Shown piece after piece: positions 24,441-30,217 of a DNA stretch of 30,217 nt (position 1 is the stretch's first letter; every line of letters begins with the position of its first letter). The position numbers and the translations under genes are program-made. The notes below the pieces were generated by a model that worked only from the letters and a program-made list of their open reading frames with translations, did not search any database and had not been told where the DNA came from. Source of the stretch: an uncultured Bacteroides sp. (GTDB lineage: Bacteria; Bacteroidota; Bacteroidia; Bacteroidales; Bacteroidaceae); the NCBI GenBank assembly GCA_900544675.1, contig UQVZ01000038.1, forward strand, positions 1 through 30,217. The letters are read 5' to 3'.

Positions 24441-25745
24441 ATGGCAGAGAAAGAAAACAGACAAGAGGGTGGAAACAACCCGTCTGGCCGTGATGGTTAC
24501 AAATCTTACAATCGAGAAGGAGCAGGCAAGTACAACAGAAATGAAGGGGGAGGAGCTTACGGACGTCGTCCGCGTTTTAATGCAAACTCGGAAGACCGTC
24601 CGCAGCGTTCTTACCGTCCGCGTTACAACAACGGGCAGCAAGGAGAAGAAGGAGGATATCGTCCGCAACGTTCTTCTTACAACCCTCGTTACAATAATAG
24701 GGAAGATAACGGCGGTGAACAGCGTCCGTACCGTCCGCGTTATAACAGCGGACAAGGTGAAGGCGGCTACCGTCCGCAACGCTCTTCTTACAATCCTCGT
24801 TATAATAAGGAAGATAACGGTGGTGAACAGCGTCCGTATCGTCCGCGTTATGGCAACGACCAGCAGGGCGAAGGTGGTTATCGTCCGCAGCGTCCGCGCT
24901 TTGGCAACAATACTGGCGGCTATAACCGTCCGCAAGGAGGACGTCCGCGTTCGGCAGACTATAATCCGAATGCCAAATATAGCATGAAGAAGCAGATTGC
25001 TTACAAGGATACACTGACCGACCCGAATGAGCCGATTCGTTTGAATAAGTTCCTTGCCAATGCAGGTATCTGCTCGCGCCGTGAAGCCGATGAGTTCATT
25101 ACTGCCGGGGTGGTTTCGGTAAACGGACAGGTAGTGACCGAGTTGGGAACCAAGATTAAGCGCAGTGATGAAGTGAAGTTTCATGACCAGCCTGTCAGCA
25201 TAGAGCAGAAAGTGTATGTGTTGTTGAACAAACCGAAAGACTGTGTGACGACTTCCGATGACCCGCAAGAGCGCAAGACGGTATTGGATATCGTGAAGGG
25301 CGCTTGCAAGGAACGCATTTATCCGGTAGGACGTTTGGACCGCAACACGACGGGTGTGCTTTTGCTTACCAATGATGGCGATTTGGCTTCGAAACTGACA
25401 CATCCGAAATACCTGAAGAAGAAAATTTATCATGTATTCCTTGACAAGAACGTGACTAAAGCCGATTTGGACCAGATTGCATCGGGTATCACATTGGATG
25501 ATGGCGAAATCCATGCAGATGCCATCAGTTATGCTTCGGATACGGACAAGTCGCAGGTCGGCATTGAAATCCATTCGGGAAAGAACCGCATCGTCCGCCG
25601 TATATTCGAGTCGTTAGGCTATCGGGTAATTAAGCTGGACCGCGTTTATTTTGCCGGACTGACTAAAAAAGGCTTGCGCCGGGGCGACTGGCGTTACCTG
25701 ACCGAACGCGAAGTGAATATGCTCCGTATGGGTTCGTTTGAATAA
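24441..25745 (+). CDS. RluB/RsuA-type rRNA pseudouridine synthase with repeat-rich tail
   Basis: A 434-residue protein in two parts. Residues 1-190 are disordered, rich in Arg, Tyr, Gly, Asn and Gln, with tandem repeats. Residues about 199-245 are an S4 RNA-binding domain ('IRLNKFLANAGICSRREADEFI'-like, interrupted here), followed by the RsuA/RluB/RluE/RluF catalytic domain with G-R-L-D at 297-300 (catalytic D300) and 'TTGVLLLTNDGDLASKLTHP'. It should isomerise one uridine in rRNA; the exact site (23S or 16S) cannot be told. RG/RY-rich tails of this kind are common on Bacteroidota RNA enzymes and may bind RNA. Its 5' region contains the 8-bp repeat array 53 bases before the ATG. Confidence 0.9.
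   Translation: MAEKENRQEGGNNPSGRDGYKSYNREGAGKYNRNEGGGAYGRRPRFNANSEDRPQRSYRPRYNNGQQGEEGGYRPQRSSYNPRYNNREDNGGEQRPYRPRYNSGQGEGGYRPQRSSYNPRYNKEDNGGEQRPYRPRYGNDQQGEGGYRPQRPRFGNNTGGYNRPQGGRPRSADYNPNAKYSMKKQIAYKDTLTDPNEPIRLNKFLANAGICSRREADEFITAGVVSVNGQVVTELGTKIKRSDEVKFHDQPVSIEQKVYVLLNKPKDCVTTSDDPQERKTVLDIVKGACKERIYPVGRLDRNTTGVLLLTNDGDLASKLTHPKYLKKKIYHVFLDKNVTKADLDQIASGITLDDGEIHADAISYASDTDKSQVGIEIHSGKNRIVRRIFESLGYRVIKLDRVYFAGLTKKGLRRGDWRYLTEREVNMLRMGSFE
24597..24960 (+). repeat. In-frame 111-bp tandem repeat in the pseudouridine synthase tail
   Basis: RPQR motifs occur at residues 53, 74, 111 and 148; the last three are spaced by exactly 37 residues (111 bases: 24660, 24771, 24882). Each unit carries RPQRSSYNPRYN, an NGGEQ segment and PYRPRY. 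Copies agree closely at the DNA level and keep the reading frame. Confidence 0.85.
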
Positions 25746-25753
25746 TATTATAT

Positions 25754-25817
25754 AAGGTGTCAGTTGACGAGGTAAAGGTGACGAAGCGACAACTGAAACT
25801 TCGTCAACTGATACCTT
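25754..25817. repeat. Inverted repeat overlapping the asnS promoter
   Basis: AAGGTGTCAGTTGACGA at 25754-25770 is inverted at 25801-25817 with 16 of 17 positions matching. A competing hairpin GACGAAG/CTTCGTC (25780-25786 with 25799-25805) uses part of the same right arm. The right arm overlaps the -7 box of asnS. Confidence 0.75.
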
Positions 25818-25819
25818 TG
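25812..25819 (+). promoter_or_regulatory. Candidate -7 box for asnS
   Basis: TACCTTTG is an exact TAnnTTTG match 49 bases before the asnS ATG. The predicted leader ends in AAAGGAG five bases before the ATG, an unusually good Shine-Dalgarno sequence for this group, which supports the chosen start. Confidence 0.5.
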
Positions 25820-25867
25820 TCCGCTTGTCGACAGACGCCTTGTCAACTTAAATAATAAAGGAGAAAA

Positions 25868-27271
25868 ATGGAAAAAATTCGTAGAACAAAGATTGTTGAC
25901 CTGTTGAAGTGCCGCGATTTTGGCGCAATGGTCAACGTAAAAGGGTGGGTTCGTACCCGCCGCGGTAGCAAACAAGTCAGCTTTATTGCATTAAATGACG
26001 GTTCTACTATAAATAATGTACAGATTGTCGTTGATATCGCTAATTTTGACGAGGAACTGTTGAAGCAGATTACTACGGGGGCTTGTCTGAGTGTCAATGG
26101 CGTATTGGTCGAATCGGTAGGAGCCGGACAGGCAGCTGAAGTGCAGGCTCGTGAAATTGAGATTTTAGGTACATGCGATAATACTTATCCGCTTCAGAAG
26201 AAAGGACACTCGATGGAGTTCTTGCGCGAGATAGCTCACTTGCGTCCGCGTACGAATACATTTGGTGCAGTGTTCCGTCTGCGTCATAACATGGCGATTG
26301 CTATCCATAAGTTTTTCCACGACCGGGGCTTCTTCTATTTCCATACTCCGCTGATTACAGCTTCGGATTGTGAAGGAGCCGGACAGATGTTCCAGGTCAC
26401 TACGCTGAATCTCTACGACTTGAAGAAAGATGAAAACGGGTCTATCATTTACGATGATGATTTCTTCGGCAAGCAGACTAGCCTGACTGTATCGGGTCAG
26501 TTGGAAGGCGAATTGGCTGCAACGGCGCTGGGAGCTATCTATACGTTCGGTCCTACGTTCCGTGCCGAAAACTCGAATACGCCGCGTCACCTGGCAGAGT
26601 TCTGGATGATTGAGCCCGAAGTAGCTTTCAATGACATCAACGATAACATGGACCTGGCAGAAGAGTTCATCAAATATTGCGTGCAATGGGCGCTTGACAA
26701 TTGTTATGATGACGTGAAGTTCCTGAACGACCATTTCGACAAGGAACTGATTGAACGTCTGCAAGGCGTGTTGAAGGAAACATTTGTCCGCCTGCCTTAT
26801 ACCGAAGGCATCAAGATATTGGAAGAGGCTGTAGCCAAAGGACATAAATTTGAGTTCCCCGTATATTGGGGCGTAGATTTGGCATCAGAGCACGAACGCT
26901 ATCTGGTAGAGGAACACTTCAAGCGTCCGGTTATCCTGACCGATTATCCGAAGGAAATCAAGGCGTTCTACATGAAGCAGAACGATGATGGCAAGACCGT
27001 ACGCGCCATGGACGTATTGTTCCCAAAAATCGGCGAGATTATCGGTGGCTCGGAACGTGAAGCGGACTACGACAAGCTGCTTACCCGTATCAAGGAACTG
27101 AATATCCCGATGAAGGACATGTGGTGGTATCTGGATACCCGCAAGTACGGAAGCTGTCCGCACTCGGGTTTCGGTCTCGGATTCGAGCGTTTGCTTTTGT
27201 TTGTCACCGGTATGTCGAATATCCGCGATGTGATTCCGTTCCCGCGTACACCGCATAATGCAGAGTTCTGA
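25868..27271 (+). CDS. asnS: Asparaginyl-tRNA synthetase
   Basis: A class IIb aminoacyl-tRNA synthetase charging tRNA-Asn, acting in the cytoplasm as a dimer. The 467 residues match the bacterial family. An N-terminal OB-fold anticodon domain ('VNVKGWVRTRRGSKQVSFIALNDGS') is followed by class II motif 2, F-R-A-E-N-S from residue 231, and motif 3, G-F-G-L-G-F-E-R at 434-441. The insert and 'AEFWMIEPEVAF' separate it from aspartyl-tRNA synthetase. The 3' end is followed at once by a strong terminator. Confidence 0.97.
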   Translation: MEKIRRTKIVDLLKCRDFGAMVNVKGWVRTRRGSKQVSFIALNDGSTINNVQIVVDIANFDEELLKQITTGACLSVNGVLVESVGAGQAAEVQAREIEILGTCDNTYPLQKKGHSMEFLREIAHLRPRTNTFGAVFRLRHNMAIAIHKFFHDRGFFYFHTPLITASDCEGAGQMFQVTTLNLYDLKKDENGSIIYDDDFFGKQTSLTVSGQLEGELAATALGAIYTFGPTFRAENSNTPRHLAEFWMIEPEVAFNDINDNMDLAEEFIKYCVQWALDNCYDDVKFLNDHFDKELIERLQGVLKETFVRLPYTEGIKILEEAVAKGHKFEFPVYWGVDLASEHERYLVEEHFKRPVILTDYPKEIKAFYMKQNDDGKTVRAMDVLFPKIGEIIGGSEREADYDKLLTRIKELNIPMKDMWWYLDTRKYGSCPHSGFGLGFERLLLFVTGMSNIRDVIPFPRTPHNAEF

Positions 27272-27303
27272 TTTATTATACGATAAAAATTGAAAAATAT
27301 TGG

Positions 27304-27356
27304 AAGCCAATAGTTTGGTCGATGGAAAGAGAGACCGGACTATTGGCTTGTCTTTT
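27304..27356 (+). terminator. Intrinsic terminator of asnS
   Basis: A 17-pair stem (27304-27320 with 27333-27349), including AAGCCAATAGT against ACTATTGGCTT and a G-U-containing inner part, with a 12-base loop and a TTGTCTTTT tail. It begins 33 bases after the asnS stop codon. Confidence 0.88.
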
Positions 27357-27465
27357 GAACTCCTTAACTCCTTTTGCCCTCATTTTCTGCCTTATTTGGT
27401 TTCTTTAACACTCTTGCTCCTTAAAATTATTCAGGCAAACGTAAGGTTTTACGGAAAAAGTTCTA

Positions 27466-27473
27466 TATATTTG
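27466..27473 (+). promoter_or_regulatory. Candidate -7 box for the DUF4488 gene
   Basis: TATATTTG matches TAnnTTTG exactly, 40 bases upstream of the ATG. A small hairpin (CGTAA-GGTT-TTACG, 27440-27453) sits just upstream. Confidence 0.55.
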
Positions 27474-27512
27474 TACATCATCTTATTCGTTTAACTTTAA
27501 AAAATTTACATC

Positions 27513-27998
27513 ATGAAAGCACGTTCTTTAATTATCGCAGTATTGTGCTCATTTATGGGTGTGGTGAATACGTTTGCACAGAATTTATTTAATGAAAATA
27601 CTTCGGCTTCGTTGACCGGTGTATGGCAAATGTGTTTTTATAGTTCTTCTTTGCCTGCTCTTCCAGGCGACTTGAAGCCGAGTAACTCGTTGAAGATTTT
27701 GGGTGAAAGCGGTGAGTTTACCAATGTGGTTATGATGCCGAGCGGCGCCATTATTATCGGTTCGGGTACTTATACTCAGGACAACGACTCTACTTTTACC
27801 GAGCATGTAAAGAAGAATATCCATCTTCCTCAATTGAACGGCAAAGATAACGTGATGCATTACGAAATGGCTGAGAACGGTACTTTGATGTTCGTACGCT
27901 TCCAGGCTACGGAAGACGGAAACACCGATGTATGGTCGCACGAGATTTGGAGGAAGATTGACATGCCTTCTTCTTATCCGACCGACATTGTACGTTGA
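27513..27998 (+). CDS. Secreted DUF4488 lipocalin-like protein
   Basis: A 161-residue exported protein. The signal peptide runs to about A22 ('VVNTFA-QNL'), with no lipobox cysteine. The mature part begins with 'LTGVWQMC' and continues with alternating β-strands ('SLKILGESGEFTNVVMM', 'IIGSGTYTQDNDSTFTEHV', 'MHYEMAENGTLMFVRFQ') and ends in 'HEIWRKID'. This is the pattern of DUF4488, a small lipocalin-like β-barrel family found in gut Bacteroidales. The ligand is unknown. It appears monocistronic: its own -7 box upstream and a long hairpin terminator after it. Confidence 0.78.
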   Translation: MKARSLIIAVLCSFMGVVNTFAQNLFNENTSASLTGVWQMCFYSSSLPALPGDLKPSNSLKILGESGEFTNVVMMPSGAIIIGSGTYTQDNDSTFTEHVKKNIHLPQLNGKDNVMHYEMAENGTLMFVRFQATEDGNTDVWSHEIWRKIDMPSSYPTDIVR

Positions 27999-28035
27999 CG
28001 TGTATTCGGTTTTGCAAAGGTATACCAGCTTATGT

Positions 28036-28115
28036 ATGCACATATCTTCACCTGCTTACTATATTAATGTATAGTGGTTAAGAAAAGTAAGGAGGTGGAG
28101 GTATGTGCATTTTTT
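28036..28115 (+). terminator. Long-stem terminator after the DUF4488 gene
   Basis: Arms 28036-28060 and 28086-28110 pair over 25 positions with two G-U pairs and one mismatch. The loop holds a smaller ACTAT/ATAGT hairpin. A run of T ends the structure at 28110-28115. The stem is much longer than needed for termination. Confidence 0.75.
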
Positions 28116-28415
28116 GTGTGATAAGATAGCAGTGAAAAATGTATATAGATAGGACAGGCATCGTACGTAAATGACTTTGCGCGTATAGCTATTTGTATCT
28201 GTCTATGCAGATAGTTGCGTTTGGGAGAAAACCTAATTGGATTTCATGTCTAAAATAAGATGTTTGTTCAATTATATTTTGATAGTTGTTCGGTGCCAAA
28301 TAATTTTTCCTTCTTTGCTCTTGTCTTTATTTTATAATATTGGTAATCAATGGTTTAGATGAACGATGTAAGCATTTATTCCTTCCCTTGATTATGTGAA
28401 AATTTGTTTTTGAAG
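28116..28415. other. Intergenic region upstream of the SusC-type gene
   Basis: AT-rich, with no ORF I can support. A small TATCTG/CAGATA hairpin (28196-28213, loop of six) is the only clear structure. It may hold upstream control sites for the SusC-type operon. Confidence 0.4.
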
Positions 28416-28446
28416 TTTGTCCACCAATAAAAATCATTTGTCCACC
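28416..28446 (+). promoter_or_regulatory. Tandem TTTGTCCACC direct repeat, operator-like
   Basis: TTTGTCCACC occurs at 28416-28425 and 28437-28446, a period of 21 bases, so both copies face the same side of the DNA helix. The second copy ends 20 bases before the -7 box. This arrangement is that of an activator site bound by a dimeric AraC-type or HTCS regulator, as is common upstream of SusC/SusD operons. Confidence 0.65.
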
Positions 28447-28466
28447 CTTGTTCTCTTTTGTACGCT

Positions 28467-28474
28467 TACCTTTG
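28467..28474 (+). promoter_or_regulatory. -7 box for the SusC-type operon
   Basis: TACCTTTG, an exact TAnnTTTG match. Transcription should start near 28481, giving a leader of about 220 bases before the receptor ATG. No good -33 TTTG is present, which fits an activator-dependent promoter. Confidence 0.55.
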
Positions 28475-28518
28475 AGTATTGCAAAAAGCGGCTTATTGAT
28501 TATTGAAAATTTCTAACT

Positions 28519-28659
28519 ATGAAGAATGACAAAAAAATGATTACCGATACCATCAACGGTATGTATAGAATTCGGTTTCCCGATTTACGAATGTATACGG
28601 GCATGCATGATGACGTGAGAACGGAAGGTTATGCAACAGATTTTGACAAGAGAATTTAA
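28519..28659 (+). CDS. 46-residue leader ORF of unknown function
   Basis: An ATG-to-TAA ORF inside the predicted leader of the SusC-type gene. The product begins MKNDKKMITDTINGMYRIRF and ends DFDKRI. It is polar, without a signal peptide or membrane segment. I do not recognise it. It could be a small real gene, an upstream ORF that affects the receptor's expression, or the remnant of a longer gene. It stops 42 bases before the receptor ATG. Confidence 0.35.
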   Translation: MKNDKKMITDTINGMYRIRFPDLRMYTGMHDDVRTEGYATDFDKRI

Positions 28660-28701
28660 ATAGGTACTTTTATTAATAATTTAAATTTAATACCATTGAA
28701 A

Positions 28702-30217
28702 ATGAGAAAGCAATTAATTTTTTCCGCAATGCTTGGCTTGTGTGCCTTTGGTAGTACAACGGTGTATGCTGCACCTGATATGACTACCGTGGCACAATCA
28801 CCGACTATTAAAGTGAGTGGTCAAGTTGTCGATGCACAAGGTGAACCCCTGGTGGGAGCTACTATTCGGATTAAAGACACAACTGGTGGAACAACCGCTG
28901 ATTTGGATGGAAACTTTCAATTGGAAGTTCCCGGAGATGCTGTTCTTATCGTCAGTTATGTGGGCTTCAAAGACCGTGAAGTTGCTGTCCGTAACCGGGC
29001 TATTCTGGATGCTATCGTTTTGGATTCCGATGACCAAATGCTTGAACAAGTGGTCGTAGTCGGTTACGGTACACAGAAGAAAGCCGATTTGACAGGTTCT
29101 GTAGCTGTAGTAGATGCTGATGCGTTGAAAAAGACTTCCCATTCCAACATTTCTACCATGCTTGAAGGTAAGGTTGCCGGTGTGCAAATCACTTCCGATG
29201 GTCAGCCGGGTGCCGACCCTACCGTACGTATCCGTGGTATCGGTTCTTTTGGTGATACTTCACCGCTTTATGTCATCGATGGTGTGCCGATGGGTACTTC
29301 TATCCGTGACTTCTCTTCGAATGATATCGAAACTATCCAGGTATTGAAGGATGCTTCGGCAGCTGCTATCTATGGTTCGCGTGCCGCTAACGGTGTGATT
29401 ATCATCACGACCAAGCGCGGACAAAAGGACCAGCCTCTGAAAGTGGACTATAACGGCTATTTCGGTGTGGACTGGATTCCTAGCGGTGTATATGATGTAA
29501 TGGACGCCAATCAGTATAGCCAATATCTTGCTCAGGCTGCTGCAAATTCCAATACGCCGTTGCCTTCGGGCTATGTGCTTGATAGTACAACCGGAAAATA
29601 TCATTTCATGGATGATACGAATACAGACTGGTTTGATGAAGTATTCAAGACAGGTATCCGCCAGAATCATAATGTAAACCTTTCGGGAGGCGGTGCCCAT
29701 AATACCTATAATATAGGTTTGGACTACTATAGCCAGAAAGGAACGCTGGAAGGTGCCGGTCCTAACTTCGAACGTTTCACTGCACGTGTGAACAATACGA
29801 TGGATACCAAGTTCATCAAATTCCAGACCAGCGTCGTATATTCGCATTCCGACCAAGACAATATGGCATTGTCTAATGCTTCCGAATATGTACAGGGTTT
29901 GTATGGCGACGTTAGCAACGTGTTGCGTTCTACCTTGCTGATGCAGCCTACCATCAAGGCATACGACCCGAATACATGGGTGCTCGACGGTCAGGTGGGA
30001 ATCGCTAACGGTTTCAATTATGACGCATACGGATACGGAGTTTACTATGATACCGTACATGGTGATATTTCTGCTTCCAACCCGTTGCTTGTCAATAACC
30101 TGTTGCAGCGTAATACCCGTGTTGACCGTTTTGTAGGTACAGGTTCTGCCGATGTGGATTTGCTTAAGATGTTGGGGATTGAAAACAAGAACCATAAGCT
30201 GACTTACCGGCTTAACC
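28702..30217 (+). CDS. SusC/RagA-family TonB-dependent receptor, 3' end outside window
   Basis: The first 505 codons of a TonB-dependent outer membrane transporter that imports glycans or peptides together with a SusD-type lipoprotein. The signal peptide ends near A23 ('TVYA-APD'). Residues about 38-110 are a carboxypeptidase-regulatory-like β-sandwich ('VSGQVVDAQGEPLVGATIRI'). The plug domain follows with 'VVVVGYGTQKKADLTGSVAVV', 'EGKVAGVQI', 'RIRGIGSF', 'PLYVIDGVP' and 'LKDASAAAIYGSRAANGVIIITTKRG', all SusC signatures. β-barrel strands start thereafter. There is no STN domain between the signal and the β-sandwich, so direct anti-sigma signalling through this receptor is unlikely. The substrate cannot be read from this part. 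The frame is open to the window end; a susD partner is expected downstream. Confidence 0.93.
   Translation, partial: MRKQLIFSAMLGLCAFGSTTVYAAPDMTTVAQSPTIKVSGQVVDAQGEPLVGATIRIKDTTGGTTADLDGNFQLEVPGDAVLIVSYVGFKDREVAVRNRAILDAIVLDSDDQMLEQVVVVGYGTQKKADLTGSVAVVDADALKKTSHSNISTMLEGKVAGVQITSDGQPGADPTVRIRGIGSFGDTSPLYVIDGVPMGTSIRDFSSNDIETIQVLKDASAAAIYGSRAANGVIIITTKRGQKDQPLKVDYNGYFGVDWIPSGVYDVMDANQYSQYLAQAAANSNTPLPSGYVLDSTTGKYHFMDDTNTDWFDEVFKTGIRQNHNVNLSGGGAHNTYNIGLDYYSQKGTLEGAGPNFERFTARVNNTMDTKFIKFQTSVVYSHSDQDNMALSNASEYVQGLYGDVSNVLRSTLLMQPTIKAYDPNTWVLDGQVGIANGFNYDAYGYGVYYDTVHGDISASNPLLVNNLLQRNTRVDRFVGTGSADVDLLKMLGIENKNHKLTYRLN

Noticed and set aside
24381..25574. 397-codon open frame on the minus strand
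   Set aside because: It lies opposite the pseudouridine synthase gene, whose S4 and catalytic motifs are certain. The Arg/Thr/Val-rich translation mirrors the repeated codons of the real gene, and it would start inside it and end in the repeat array.
27300..27494. 64-codon open frame after asnS, TTG start
   Set aside because: It begins inside the asnS terminator hairpin and runs through the promoter region of the DUF4488 gene.
28088..28096. AAGGAGGTG, a perfect Shine-Dalgarno-like string
   Set aside because: It is the paired right arm of a terminator hairpin and no start codon with an ORF follows at suitable distance.
29260..30195. 311-codon open frame on the minus strand
   Set aside because: Opposite the SusC-type receptor gene, which has strong family signatures in its own frame.

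Overview
The window looks like chromosomal DNA from a gut Bacteroidales species, most likely Bacteroides, Phocaeicola or a close relative. The evidence is TAnnTTTG-type -7 promoter boxes with little use of Shine-Dalgarno sequences, FimA/Mfa-type fimbrillins, a SusC/RagA receptor, a glycine-lipid (glsA/glsB) pair, and several Bacteroidota-specific families (DUF4906-like, DUF4292, DUF4250, DUF4488). The species cannot be fixed from the sequence alone.

Layout. 1-4029 (+): the 3' part of a fimbrillin gene and a large fimbrial lipoprotein, ending in a terminator. 4551-13797 (-): a division and cell-wall (dcw) operon read rsmH-ftsL-ftsI-murE-mraY-murD-ftsW and closed by a strong terminator. The genes that usually follow (murG, murC, ftsQ, ftsA, ftsZ) and the usual leading mraZ are not here. 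14092-15918 (+): glsA and glsB, which make N-acylated glycine lipids. 16249-17583 (-): a dGTPase, divergent from dut (17809-18243, +). 18355-22342 (+): TPR lipoprotein, DUF4292 lipoprotein and EnvC-like murein hydrolase activator, an envelope gene group. 22393-22569 (-): a 58-residue DUF4250 gene. 22756-27271 (+): purB, an RluB/RsuA-type pseudouridine synthase with an RG/Y-rich repeat tail, and asnS. 27513-27998 (+): a secreted DUF4488 protein. 28519-30217 (+): a SusC-type receptor, cut by the window end, preceded by a tandem operator-like repeat and a 46-codon leader ORF.

Most of the window is housekeeping: peptidoglycan precursor synthesis and septation, nucleotide-pool control, purine synthesis and translation. 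The least ordinary material is between the genes. A modular repeat family recurs at five or more spacers. Its parts are arrays of an 8-bp unit (consensus AACTTAAA) in inverted orientation around a core of CACAGAG and AATCTGTGTAATCTGTGGTG modules. It fills the murD-ftsW spacer from stop codon to start codon, precedes the pseudouridine synthase gene with about 20 units, and runs directly into the start codon of the TPR lipoprotein. A separate 15/23-bp tandem array fills most of the mraY-murD spacer. I see no tRNA, rRNA, CRISPR array, transposase or integrase.
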